64,000 nt of DNA, taken from positions 1 to 64,000 of the forward strand of contig JAFSQI010000104.1 in assembly GCA_017446685.1 (NCBI GenBank), given 5' to 3'. Origin of the DNA: Butyrivibrio sp. GTDB lineage: Bacteria > Bacillota > Clostridia > Lachnospirales > Lachnospiraceae. The position numbers and the translations under genes are program-made. Shown here in pieces: positions 7,202-16,484 of this stretch; position 1 is the stretch's first letter; each line of letters opens with the position of its first letter. The notes below the pieces were generated by a model that was not told the origin of the DNA, searched no databases, and saw nothing but the letters and a program-made list of their open reading frames with translations.

Positions 7202-8596
7202 TTATTGATTCAAATATGAGCTTGTATCTGATTTAATCTTATCACTATACTTTTGAACATCAGACGAAACAGTATACTCATTATCATCAAACAAAAACTG
7301 ATGAAGCCATGTAACATTAGACTGAAGGTCAACAGGTATTACGCAGCTTCCTTTCTTTCCGATTGTTCCTGTAGCTCTCAAAGATTCCTCAGGGAATCCA
7401 TCATTGCCTACCACATTATAATTTGCAACATTCTTTAGAAGGGCGAGTATCTCAGACAAATCAAGTGAAGTATATGTCTCACCAAATGCTTTATTTGCAA
7501 CCTCTTCAAGCTGAGAATAGCTCATTGTTTTTGCCTTATCAAGGCAAGCCATAAGGACTGTTCTCTGCCTCTCTGCACGTCTGAAATCATCGCCTGCTGT
7601 ATATCTGATACGACAATAAGCAGTTGCCTGAAGTCCATCAAGTGTCTGTACTCCAGAGCTTGTAACCGGTGTATAACTTCTGTTCATTTCTGTAGCCATA
7701 GTTGACTGATAGTTATTAAGGTGTGAAATCTCAGCATCAGTAACATCAATAGTTACTCCACCAAGAGCATCAACTACATCAGTAAGTCCTCTGAAACCAA
7801 TCGTAATAAAATCCTCAATATCCATATCAAGGTTCATGTTAAGCATTGAAATAGCCTGTTCAGGACCACCTTCTGCATATGCAGCATTACACTTTGTATA
7901 TTCGTCATTACTAAGATTAAGATATGTATCTCGATAAACTGAGCAAAGCTTTATATCACCATTTTCATTGTTAATTGAACAAATAATGATTGTATCTGAT
8001 CTTGTTTTCTTGGTAAGCTCGCCTTCTCGAGAATCTACACCAAATAACGCAAGGTTAGTATAACCAGCCATCTGTTCATTATCTGCAACGCCTTCATTGA
8101 TACTCTCAGTGATAACCTGCTCATCCATATTAACCTTGCCAACCTTGGTAACGTCTACTTTAAAGAAAACAGTATATGCCACATAGATAAGTACCAAAGC
8201 AAGTGCAACTTCTGCAGTCAGCAGTACGATAACTTTATTTTTATTATTTTTCTTCTTTCCTCTTGTAGTTTTTCCTCTTGAAGCACTACTCCTTGTCGAA
8301 CTTCCACGAGAACTTCCGTTTCTGGAAGCGCCTCCTCTGGAAGAACTGCTTCTGGATGAAGTATTTCTTGATGACGAAGTTCTTGAAGAAGTCTGAGGAT
8401 TTCTCCTGCGCGCAGGTCGATCCTCATAATCATACTCTTCATCATAGTCATTATAATCATCATCCTGATATCTATCGTCTCTATATCTATCGTCTCTTGT
8501 GTATCTTTCTTCTCTATATCTGTCGTCTCTAGATCCCCTCTGAGATGATCTTCTGTTACTACTTCTTTCGTAGTACTCATCATCACGATTTGACAT
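7202..8596 (-). CDS. LytR-CpsA-Psr (LCP) cell-wall polymer ligase
   Basis: 464 residues. The N-terminal 118 residues are a highly charged cytoplasmic tail: Asp/Arg/Tyr repeats (DDRYR), then a long Ser/Arg run and a Lys cluster. A membrane segment spans about 120-143, followed by an extracellular LCP domain (about 180-410) with SDTIIICS, SVYRDTY and RRAERQRT. These are the Arg and Asp residues that bind the polyprenyl-pyrophosphate and Mg. LCP enzymes transfer undecaprenyl-linked glycans to peptidoglycan, so this is the likely attachment enzyme for the locus A polymer. ATG 8596 follows AAGGAG. The Tyr/Ser-rich tail resembles substrates of bacterial tyrosine or serine/threonine kinases, which is inference. 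Confidence 0.92.
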   Translation of the reverse strand: MSNRDDEYYERSSNRRSSQRGSRDDRYREERYTRDDRYRDDRYQDDDYNDYDEEYDYEDRPARRRNPQTSSRTSSSRNTSSRSSSSRGGASRNGSSRGSSTRSSASRGKTTRGKKKNNKNKVIVLLTAEVALALVLIYVAYTVFFKVDVTKVGKVNMDEQVITESINEGVADNEQMAGYTNLALFGVDSREGELTKKTRSDTIIICSINNENGDIKLCSVYRDTYLNLSNDEYTKCNAAYAEGGPEQAISMLNMNLDMDIEDFITIGFRGLTDVVDALGGVTIDVTDAEISHLNNYQSTMATEMNRSYTPVTSSGVQTLDGLQATAYCRIRYTAGDDFRRAERQRTVLMACLDKAKTMSYSQLEEVANKAFGETYTSLDLSEILALLKNVANYNVVGNDGFPEESLRATGTIGKKGSCVIPVDLQSNVTWLHQFLFDDNEYTVSSDVQKYSDKIKSDTSSYLNQ

Positions 8597-8645
8597 TTTC
8601 CATAATCTCCTTTTCCCCTTGTAACTAATAGAAACAGCCGTTTTA

Positions 8646-8681
8646 AACAAAAAAATATGGTGGTACTCCCATACCACCATA
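8646..8681 (-). terminator. Terminator or attenuator before the LCP gene
   Basis: Minus strand TATGGTGGTA-TGGGAG-TACCACCATA, a perfect 10-bp stem followed by TTTTTTTGTTT. It lies 33 bp after the sugar-transferase stop and 50 bp before the LCP start. A TATAAT at 8709-8704 upstream of it leaves open an attenuated leader for the LCP gene. Confidence 0.8.
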
Positions 8682-8714
8682 CCATTTTGCCATAAATAAA
8701 TAAATTATACAAGT

Positions 8715-10121
8715 TTAGTATGCATTCTTATTAAAAATACCATATCTTACTGTTCCAAGAATTATCTTTATATCAAATGCCATAGACCAGTTTTCTATAT
8801 AATAAATATCGTAATCAATTCGCTTTCTGATCGAAGTATCTCCGCGATATCCGTTTATTTGAGCCCATCCGGTAAGTCCTGGTCTTACCTGATGTTTAAC
8901 CATATATCTAGGTATCTGTTCTTTAAATTTTTCAACAAACTGTGGTCTTTCTGGTCTTGGACCAACAAGACTCATTTTCCCGACCAATATATTAAACAAC
9001 TGCGGAAGTTCATCTATACTGAATTTTCGCAGAAACGCTCCTACTTTAGTTACTCTGGGATCATTCCTTGTAGTCCAGCCTTTCTTTTCCTCTGAAACTG
9101 TCTGAACCTCCATCGACCTAAACTTATACATCATAAAAGGCTCTCCATTGAGTCCTATTCTCTCTTGTTTATAAATTATAGGTCCCTTGCTGCTTAATTT
9201 AACAGCAATAGCTGCCGCAAGCATAATAGGGGAAGTAAGAACGATACCTATTAATGATCCAACAATATCGACCACTCTCTTCGCCATCTTATTAAAAGAA
9301 TTGGTAAGTGGTACATATCGTATATTAATTACAGGAATTCCCTGTACATCCTCTGTATATGGATTACTTGGGAAAAGAGATGAATAATCCGGAATAAATT
9401 TGGTATGAACTCCGGACTTTTCACATTGAGCAACAAGTTCCTCCAATCTGTCATAATCATCCAGTGGAAGAGTTATAGTAATCTCATCATAATTTCCGTT
9501 ATCAAGATAAGTACCAAGCTGTTCAATTTTTCCCACAACTTTTACTCCATGATAGCTCGTATCTATAGGAACAAAATCATCGAGAACACCAGCGACTTCA
9601 TATCCCCACTGCGGATTATCCAGTATCCTGCTGATATATGCCTCAGCAGCTCTTGAATACCCAACTAAAAGAATATGCTTGATGTTATAACCTTTTTTCC
9701 TGATATAACGCAAAAATTTACGTAATAGTCCATGTGCTATAGTAGTCAGCGAAATATTTATAATGAAAAAAATTGCTATAAGTGAACGCGAGAAATCCTT
9801 TTGCTTTAAAGCGAAAAGCACTACCATAAATGCGATACTTCCCAATATATTGGCCTGTACTATGTCTACGAACTCATTCCACATTTTGAGCGCTCTTCTC
9901 GACGTATAAAGATTGGCCATATAATACAAAAACAGATATCCCGGTACTAAAAAATAAAGCGCAGATAAATAAACCGGCATCGGAAGATGTCCCGCAGGAT
10001 TTCTATCTGCAATAAAAGATTCAAATTTCACATAATAAGAGAACAAGTATGAACCGGCCACCAGCAGCCCATCCACAACAACATGTGCTCTATTTAAATG
10101 TGTCTGGTTATCTTTGATCAT
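8715..10121 (-). CDS. Undecaprenyl-phosphate sugar-phosphate transferase (WcaJ/CpsE family)
   Basis: 468 residues of the polyprenyl glycosylphosphotransferase family. Four or five N-terminal membrane segments (to about 125) are followed by a Rossmann-like CoA-binding-fold domain (about 140-260), a re-entrant hydrophobic helix (about 285-305) and the catalytic bacterial sugar transferase domain. Its motifs include KFRSM, DELPQLFNILVGKMSLVGPRP and RPGLTGWAQI. It should start repeat-unit synthesis by moving a hexose-1-phosphate onto undecaprenyl phosphate. Its ATG overlaps the stop of the preceding GT2 gene by one base (TAATG), indicating coupled translation. It is distinct from the second such enzyme at 57.6-59.1 kb. 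Confidence 0.93.
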   Translation of the reverse strand: MIKDNQTHLNRAHVVVDGLLVAGSYLFSYYVKFESFIADRNPAGHLPMPVYLSALYFLVPGYLFLYYMANLYTSRRALKMWNEFVDIVQANILGSIAFMVVLFALKQKDFSRSLIAIFFIINISLTTIAHGLLRKFLRYIRKKGYNIKHILLVGYSRAAEAYISRILDNPQWGYEVAGVLDDFVPIDTSYHGVKVVGKIEQLGTYLDNGNYDEITITLPLDDYDRLEELVAQCEKSGVHTKFIPDYSSLFPSNPYTEDVQGIPVINIRYVPLTNSFNKMAKRVVDIVGSLIGIVLTSPIMLAAAIAVKLSSKGPIIYKQERIGLNGEPFMMYKFRSMEVQTVSEEKKGWTTRNDPRVTKVGAFLRKFSIDELPQLFNILVGKMSLVGPRPERPQFVEKFKEQIPRYMVKHQVRPGLTGWAQINGYRGDTSIRKRIDYDIYYIENWSMAFDIKIILGTVRYGIFNKNAY

Positions 10122-11104
10122 TATTTAAAAGCCACAAACCATCTCAACAGTAAAAAACAGTTTTTCCATAATTCAAGCTGCATTTTAATACTACTGAGCA
10201 GTTTTTCTCCTCCAAAGTGGACCTTTTTGTCAGGATTATCCAGTATTTTTTTTATCCCTTTTATAAGTCCTCTGATATGTGCCATTCCAAGTCCTTTTTT
10301 TGCATAAAAAAGGTGCTTTACAAATATTCCTGCCAAAATAAAAGGAATGTTTATAATTACCTGCAAAAATGGCATATTTTTATAGATAAAGTATAAATTA
10401 TTTGATGCTGTAAGTTCAACCTTAAATGTATTATGTCTTGAACCACTGCTGCCACTGCCTACATGATAAACCAAAGACTTAGGTTCGCAGGCATTTTTGT
10501 ATCCATATAGTCTGGCTCGATATCCTATATCTACATCTTCCAAATAACAGAAATGTACCTCATCGAAATAACCTATTTTTTCAAAGACATCTCTTCTATA
10601 TAACGCAGCCCCGGCACAGGCACTTGTGACATATTTTTTTTGAGAATAAGCTGAACTATTCTTGTCTTTTGAAGGCGCAAATGCCCATCCTAAAGCGCAA
10701 TAATAATCTCCTGCATCATCAATAATATCCGTATTCTTCATCTGAAGCATTTTTGCCTGCACTCCGAATAGTTTATTATCACAGGAAAGGGTTTCAACAA
10801 GCTTTGAAATAGCTTCTTTATCACAAATAGTGTCATTGTTTAATAAAAAAACATATTTTCCCTCTGCTGCTTTAATACCGACATTAACCGCACCGGCAAA
10901 ACCAATATTTTTCTGTAAGGCTATGAGCTTAACCTCAGGATAATTATTCCTTATATACTCACAACTGCCATCAGTTGAGCCATTGTCAACTATAATAACA
11001 CAAAAATCTCTATAGGTCTGCTTTTTTAAACTCCCAATACAATCGTCCAGATATTTTTTTCCATTGTAATTAGGGATAATAACTGAAACCGATTCCATTG
11101 TCAT
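10121..11104 (-). CDS. GT2 glycosyltransferase (WbbL-like rhamnosyltransferase)
   Basis: 327 residues. The GT-A domain opens with SVIIPNYNGKKYL and carries the NND metal motif at 89-91 and the catalytic LEDVDIGYR region near 190. A C-terminal hydrophobic stretch (about 245-268) could associate with the membrane. The family contains many dTDP-rhamnose transferases. It overlaps the upstream GT2 by four bases (ATGA) and the downstream sugar transferase by one base, so all three are co-translated. The exact donor and linkage cannot be read from sequence. Confidence 0.87.
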   Translation of the reverse strand: MTMESVSVIIPNYNGKKYLDDCIGSLKKQTYRDFCVIIVDNGSTDGSCEYIRNNYPEVKLIALQKNIGFAGAVNVGIKAAEGKYVFLLNNDTICDKEAISKLVETLSCDNKLFGVQAKMLQMKNTDIIDDAGDYYCALGWAFAPSKDKNSSAYSQKKYVTSACAGAALYRRDVFEKIGYFDEVHFCYLEDVDIGYRARLYGYKNACEPKSLVYHVGSGSSGSRHNTFKVELTASNNLYFIYKNMPFLQVIINIPFILAGIFVKHLFYAKKGLGMAHIRGLIKGIKKILDNPDKKVHFGGEKLLSSIKMQLELWKNCFLLLRWFVAFK

Positions 11105-12540
11105 ACCCTTTTAACCGAACAAGGATCCCACATAACACGATAGCCGCGCTTTCTGATTTCCTCGCAAAGCTTTATACTCAATTTCACTATCTCTTCATTA
11201 TTTAATTTATTAAATCTGTCATCTGAAGCATCTATTATAGACTTTTTTTCTACCTGCTCATTTTCCGCAAGTGCTTCACTAAAATTGTCCTTATAAGTTA
11301 TCCCGGTAACTTCTTCGTAAAGAGGAATAAGCTCCGGTCTAATACTCATACACCTTAAATCCACACTATAACAGTCCTGCTGAAGTACTGCCCTGTGCTG
11401 AAGACCGCCACTATATCCTTCAGGAAGATTATTATACATCACAGTGCCGTCTTTTAAATAGGCTCCTCCGCAAATTCTTCCTTTTTTACTTAAGAGCTTT
11501 CCGCCGACACACCCCACATCTTTTCTTCCGCTAAAAACATCCGGTAAATAACTTATTCTGTAAAATCCAAGATGCCTTAACGGTCTAACTTCTGCTTTTA
11601 TATTGTATTCCATCATAAGATCAGTCAACGCATTTTTCCCCGCTTCATAAGCATATAACTTACTTGAAGGATTAGCAGCTGTTGATCCTTTATGACATCT
11701 CCAATGATAGAGCACCTTACCTATGTGCATGATCTGGCCGGCTCCCTGTGGCAAATTCAAAACTGCCTCAGCGCAGGCACGAAGAAACAAGTCATAGTCC
11801 TGAGCTCCGTCATATTTTTTTCTAAGTTTAAGTCTTTTAATAATATCTGCCCTTATAACTGTAAAATGACAGATATAATTATTTGATAAAAGATAATCCA
11901 TATTAAATGATGGTTTTGCATGAAGTTCATAATATACATTTTTTACATCATCAAATTTATCCTCATCTGAATATATCAGTCTTACAGGACAGCCGGAATA
12001 CTGAGCAAGTTTGTTCTGTTTCATGCTCTTTCTTATAACTCTTGCGACTTCAAAAAGAGCATCCGGAGTAAGTACATCGTCGTGGTCCAAAAGACCTATA
12101 TAATTACCTCCAGCCTTTTCGAGTCCTTTATTGGTATTTTCAGATATTCCACCATTATAATTTAGATGAAAATATTTTATTCTTGGGTCATTTCCGGCAT
12201 ATTCCATTGCAAGATCTGATGATACCTTTGATGCATCTGCCAGGATAAGTTCCCAGTTTCCATAGGTCTGTGCGATGCACGACTCAATCATTTCTTTTAA
12301 ATATTTCTCCGGTGTATTAAAAAGGGGAACCACTATGCTAAATCTCACGCAGTTCCCCGCCTCAGCCAAGTATTTGTACTCCTGCTTCTGCTCCCGAATT
12401 ATTTCTTCACTCAGCGGAACGTAGGAATACTTATCATGTAAATTATCTGATACTCTTTCAAGGGCAGCAAAAAATGCGGCCTTTCCACCATTGCGTTTTG
12501 CATATGCAATTGTCTTAGAGACCGCATTCTTTATTCCCAT
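11101..12540 (-). CDS. GT2 glycosyltransferase
   Basis: 479 residues. A short N-terminal helical region precedes the GT-A domain: FSIVVPLFNTPEKYL near 67-81, DHDD at 152-155, YSDEDKF near 190, and an acceptor region with GAQDYDLFLR. The C-terminal 170 residues look like a shortened, non-catalytic second GT-A half (GCVGGKLLSKKGRICGGAYL), related to the tandem-domain enzymes at 14.4-18.6 kb but lacking an NDD motif. It should act on the lipid-linked glycan in the cytoplasm. AGAGGT lies before ATG 12540, with the phosphomutase 23 bp upstream. Confidence 0.85.
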   Translation of the reverse strand: MGIKNAVSKTIAYAKRNGGKAAFFAALERVSDNLHDKYSYVPLSEEIIREQKQEYKYLAEAGNCVRFSIVVPLFNTPEKYLKEMIESCIAQTYGNWELILADASKVSSDLAMEYAGNDPRIKYFHLNYNGGISENTNKGLEKAGGNYIGLLDHDDVLTPDALFEVARVIRKSMKQNKLAQYSGCPVRLIYSDEDKFDDVKNVYYELHAKPSFNMDYLLSNNYICHFTVIRADIIKRLKLRKKYDGAQDYDLFLRACAEAVLNLPQGAGQIMHIGKVLYHWRCHKGSTAANPSSKLYAYEAGKNALTDLMMEYNIKAEVRPLRHLGFYRISYLPDVFSGRKDVGCVGGKLLSKKGRICGGAYLKDGTVMYNNLPEGYSGGLQHRAVLQQDCYSVDLRCMSIRPELIPLYEEVTGITYKDNFSEALAENEQVEKKSIIDASDDRFNKLNNEEIVKLSIKLCEEIRKRGYRVMWDPCSVKRV

Positions 12541-12563
12541 GTAATACCTCTGTATAAAATATT

Positions 12564-14300
12564 TTAAATAAAGCTCTTTACAGCTTCTGTTAATTCTTCC
12601 TGAAGTGCAGCAGCATCCTCAAGATTCTTGCCCTTTACACCCATATAGAACTTAATCTTAGGCTCTGTACCTGATGGTCTCGCACAGCACCATGCATCAT
12701 CATCAAGAGCAAAATAAAGAACGTTTGACGTAGGAAGACCTGTCTCGCCCTCTTTACCGGTTGCCATATCTACAGTCTTACCGGTCTTATAATCTCTGAA
12801 TTCCTCTACTGTCCACTTTCCAAACTTCTTGGGAGGATTTGAACGAAGCTTATCCATAAGTGCTGCAATCTGCTCTGCACCTTCCTTGCCCTTCATTGTG
12901 ATGGAGTACTGGCCTTCCTTGTAGTAGCCATACTTCTCATACATATCAATCATAGCATCCCATACGCTCTTGCCCTGCTTCTTGTAGAAAGCAGCAAGCT
13001 CACAAAGCATCATAACTGCTACAATTGCATCCTTGTCTCTTGCATGAGTTCCTGCAAGACATCCATAGGATTCCTCAAGACCAAATACATAATTATATGA
13101 CTGTCCATTCTGCTCAAAGAGTTTAATTTGCTCACCAATGTATTTGAATCCGGTAAGAACTTCAATATAGTGAAGTCCGTAATTCTCAGCAACTGCCTTA
13201 GCCATATTAGTAGTAACAATTGTTGTAACGAATGCAGGGTTAGCAGGCATTGTACCTGTAGCCTGGCGCTCTCTTAAAATATACTCGCCAATAAGCATAC
13301 CTGACATGTTTCCAGTAAATGCAACATATTCTCCTGTCTTAAGATCTTTTGCATAGATTCCGAGACGATCTGCATCCGGATCAGTTGCAAGAACAATATC
13401 AGCATCTTTTTCCTTGGCAAGCTTAAGTGCAAGCTCAAATGCCTTCGGATCCTCAGGATTAGGATATGCAAGTGTTGTAAAATCAGGATCCGGCTTTTCC
13501 TGTTCAGGTACTACAAATACATTTTTAAATCCAAGTTCTTTGAGAACTCGTCTTACAGGAAGATTACCTGTTCCGTTGAATGGAGAATAAACAATTGTAA
13601 ATTTATCTGCCATTTCATCGATAACATCTTTATGGATGATCTGCTTTTTGAGTTCAACCATGTATTTATCATCAATTTCTTCGCCAAAAGATACATAAAG
13701 TCCCTGTGCTATCGCATCCTCTTTTGACATTGTCTTTACATCGTGATAATCAGTGATTGCAACAACTTCTGAAATAATACCTGTATCATGAGGAGGTGTA
13801 ACCTGTGCGCCATCCTCCCAGTATACCTTATATCCGTTGTATTCAGGTGGATTGTGAGATGCAGTTACCATAACACCGGCAATGCATCCAAACTCTCTAA
13901 GTGCAAATGAAAGCTCAGGTGTAGGTCTTAAGATATCACTTACATAAGCTTTGATTCCGTTAGCTGCAAGGCAAAGTGCTGTTTCATCCGCAAATTCAGG
14001 AGAAAATCTTCTGCAGTCAAAAGAAATTGCAACTCCTTTTTTACAAGCATCAGGACCGCCATGCTTTTTGATATAATTTGCAAGTCCCTGTGTAGCCTTA
14101 CGAACCGTGTACTTGTTCATTCTGTTGGTACCTGCACCGATAACACCTCTAAGTCCGCCTGTACCAAATTCAAGCTCTTTGTAAAATCTGTCTTCAACCT
14201 CATCTTCATTATTTCTGATAGCTAAAAGTTCCTCTTTTGTTGCATCATCAAAATAAGAATCATTTAACCAATACTCAAGCTGTTTCTGAGCTTCACTCAT
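12564..14300 (-). CDS. Phospho-sugar mutase (PgcA-type phosphoglucomutase/phosphomannomutase)
   Basis: 578 residues, the usual length of the alpha-D-phosphohexomutase branch to which Bacillus PgcA belongs. The phosphoserine loop TASHNPPEYNGYKVY (Ser148), the Mg loop DPDADRLG near 310 and the C-terminal RPSGTEPK phosphate-binding loop are all intact. It interconverts hexose 6-phosphate and 1-phosphate. In this setting it feeds glucose-1-phosphate to RmlA and to UDP-sugar synthesis. AGGAGG lies eight bases before ATG 14300, and an extended -10 promoter at 14347-14355 gives it its own start inside the locus. The cell's only phosphoglucomutase may be here. Confidence 0.95.
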   Translation of the reverse strand: MSEAQKQLEYWLNDSYFDDATKEELLAIRNNEDEVEDRFYKELEFGTGGLRGVIGAGTNRMNKYTVRKATQGLANYIKKHGGPDACKKGVAISFDCRRFSPEFADETALCLAANGIKAYVSDILRPTPELSFALREFGCIAGVMVTASHNPPEYNGYKVYWEDGAQVTPPHDTGIISEVVAITDYHDVKTMSKEDAIAQGLYVSFGEEIDDKYMVELKKQIIHKDVIDEMADKFTIVYSPFNGTGNLPVRRVLKELGFKNVFVVPEQEKPDPDFTTLAYPNPEDPKAFELALKLAKEKDADIVLATDPDADRLGIYAKDLKTGEYVAFTGNMSGMLIGEYILRERQATGTMPANPAFVTTIVTTNMAKAVAENYGLHYIEVLTGFKYIGEQIKLFEQNGQSYNYVFGLEESYGCLAGTHARDKDAIVAVMMLCELAAFYKKQGKSVWDAMIDMYEKYGYYKEGQYSITMKGKEGAEQIAALMDKLRSNPPKKFGKWTVEEFRDYKTGKTVDMATGKEGETGLPTSNVLYFALDDDAWCCARPSGTEPKIKFYMGVKGKNLEDAAALQEELTEAVKSFI

Positions 14301-14346
14301 TTCATAATCCTCCTGTCATCTAATAGCATTTTGAAAAACCATTAAA

Positions 14347-14355
14347 ATTATATCA
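14347..14355 (-). promoter_or_regulatory. Extended -10 promoter before the phosphomutase gene
   Basis: Minus strand TGATATAAT at 14355-14347, an exact TGnTATAAT extended -10 with a weak -35. It lies in the 93-bp gap between the 691-residue GT gene and the phosphomutase. Confidence 0.5.
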
Positions 14356-14393
14356 TGTTTTTTGCACTAAACGAATAAATTAAATAATTTGAC

Positions 14394-16469
14394 TTATTGC
14401 GTTCTCAAGCTGGAATAGTCTTCAATGTTAAGGCTAAAGTCACTTCTGTCCAATGAAAAATTCGGATTATAATAAGGGTCACCTTTTTCGAGCACTTTTT
14501 TCCATTTTGTTCTGAAATGCTCTGACTCTTTTTCATATCGCTTTGCATTTTCGCCTTCAAGATCAAGTCCTCTTGAAAGTGATTCATAGTGATACAGTTC
14601 TGCAAATGGTGTAAATACGTTAAGATAACCTTTTTCTCTTAATTTAAGGCAAAAGTCCACATCGTTCAGACTTACAGCAAATCCTTCATCAAATCCGCCA
14701 ACTTCATCATATTTCTGACGACTTACCATAAGACAGGCACCGGTAACTGCGCTGACATCCTGAGCATAACAAAGTCTTCCCATATATCCAAGATTCATTC
14801 CGGCCTGACCATAATGTGAGTGCCCTGCAGTTCTGTGTGCTCCAAGCCCCAGAACAACACCGGCATGCTGTATTTTCCTGTCAGGGAAGTATAGCTTAGC
14901 TCCTACAGCACCAACATCCTGCCTCTGCGCGTACATAAGAAGCTCTTCCATCCAGTTGACTGTAATCACCTGGGTATCGTTATTTAGAAGAATAATATAT
15001 TCTCCTGAAGCATTGGCCACACCGTAATTTACAATTGCAGAATAATTAAACGGAACTTTATCGGATGACGCAGTGTTATTACCATTCTTTTTTACATAGT
15101 CATTGTAATCCACTACTTTTACAACACTTTTAAGTGCCCCTGTCATCAGTTCATTGTAATACTGCTTTATTTCTGATCCCTTAGAATTATTTTCTACAAC
15201 AATAATTTCATATTCGTCATATACTGACTTTTCATAAATTGAAGTAATACATCTTCTGAGATCATCTGCGTGTTCACAGTTCGGAATCACAATTGAAATT
15301 TTAGGAGTCCCAATAACTTCGTAGGTAATCTTAAAAATAGTCTCAAAAGCTCTTGTGCTTGTAATCTTGAAATGATCATATCCATGACGCCTTAAATGAT
15401 CTGCAACAGCACCTTTAGCTGCATCTATCGCATAAGGCTTGGCACTTATATCCGATGCTACGGATCCCGCATGTGATCTCCAATAATATAATAGCTTTGG
15501 AACATGCACAATATGCTCAGCTCTGTCAGTTAATCGCAAAATCATGTCATGATCCTGACTCCCATCAAACTTTGTCCTGAAAAGTTCTGTACCATCAAGA
15601 AGAGTTCTCTTGAATACGCTAAAATGGCAAATATAGTTATTTGCCCTTAAATTATCAATTGCATAATCCGGCTTAAAATGCATGGTTATCATTTTGTTGA
15701 TGTCGTCGCCCTTGAAAGTTGTCTCATCACAATAAATATAATCTGCATTTTCCTCATTTATTGCCTTGACATACCAATATAAAACTTCAGGATGAAGAAT
15801 ATCATCATGATCAAAAAGGCCTATGTATTCACCTTCAGCAAGCTCAAGACAGTGATTGGTATTACCTGATATTCCTTCATTCTTTGAAAGCTTCATGTAG
15901 GAAATTTTACATTTTACACCTTCATTTTCCTTTTTAAGCGCTTTGTCATTTTTTTGATACTCTTTTACTATGGTACTTACGATATCGATATGCTCTGCAT
16001 CGGAGCCGTCGGCAAGACATAGCTGCCAGTTTCCGTAAGTTTGTGCAAGAACAGATTCGATCATATCCCGCAAAAACTTTTCCGGTGTATTGTAAAGAGG
16101 AACCAAAATAGAGATCATAGGCATTTTTTCAAAAACTGCCTGTTCTTGTTCCTTTCTGGTCTCTTCGCTCGGAAAGCTCTCTGTTCCATAATGTGTCATA
16201 GCCTTTTTTTCAATCTGTTTGTATTTAATCTTGGCTACAACTCCCTTGAGTGATCCCTGGTTTCTTATTCTATCGCGCTGTCTGATCACCCAATGCATTG
16301 TGTTTCTGGCCGGAGTGCTTGCTTTCCATATTGGATTGTTCTTAATCCTGTCCAGTTTAAACTGAAGTTCCTGATTTTTATCCTCAAGTTCTGCTATTCT
16401 TCCAGCCAACTCAGCGCTTTTTAATTTTTCTCTTTCATATAAAGACTGATAATCTTTTGAATCTGACAT
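14394..16469 (-). CDS. Tandem-domain GT2 glycosyltransferase with N-terminal coiled coil
   Basis: 691 residues. Residues 1-50 form a coiled coil (EKLKSAELAGRIAELEDKN), followed by a basic linker. The first GT-A domain (about 118-340) opens with ISILVPLYNTPEKF and has FDHDD; the second (about 395-650) has ISIVIPNCEHADD and LLNNDTQVI. Two complete active sites in one chain suggest it adds two sugars per cycle or polymerises a disaccharide, as in bifunctional rhamnan or O-antigen synthases. It is followed and preceded by other GT2 genes in one operon. The linkage is unknown. Confidence 0.87.
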   Translation of the reverse strand: MSDSKDYQSLYEREKLKSAELAGRIAELEDKNQELQFKLDRIKNNPIWKASTPARNTMHWVIRQRDRIRNQGSLKGVVAKIKYKQIEKKAMTHYGTESFPSEETRKEQEQAVFEKMPMISILVPLYNTPEKFLRDMIESVLAQTYGNWQLCLADGSDAEHIDIVSTIVKEYQKNDKALKKENEGVKCKISYMKLSKNEGISGNTNHCLELAEGEYIGLFDHDDILHPEVLYWYVKAINEENADYIYCDETTFKGDDINKMITMHFKPDYAIDNLRANNYICHFSVFKRTLLDGTELFRTKFDGSQDHDMILRLTDRAEHIVHVPKLLYYWRSHAGSVASDISAKPYAIDAAKGAVADHLRRHGYDHFKITSTRAFETIFKITYEVIGTPKISIVIPNCEHADDLRRCITSIYEKSVYDEYEIIVVENNSKGSEIKQYYNELMTGALKSVVKVVDYNDYVKKNGNNTASSDKVPFNYSAIVNYGVANASGEYIILLNNDTQVITVNWMEELLMYAQRQDVGAVGAKLYFPDRKIQHAGVVLGLGAHRTAGHSHYGQAGMNLGYMGRLCYAQDVSAVTGACLMVSRQKYDEVGGFDEGFAVSLNDVDFCLKLREKGYLNVFTPFAELYHYESLSRGLDLEGENAKRYEKESEHFRTKWKKVLEKGDPYYNPNFSLDRSDFSLNIEDYSSLRTQ

Positions 16470-16484
16470 ACTACTCTTTTTCCG

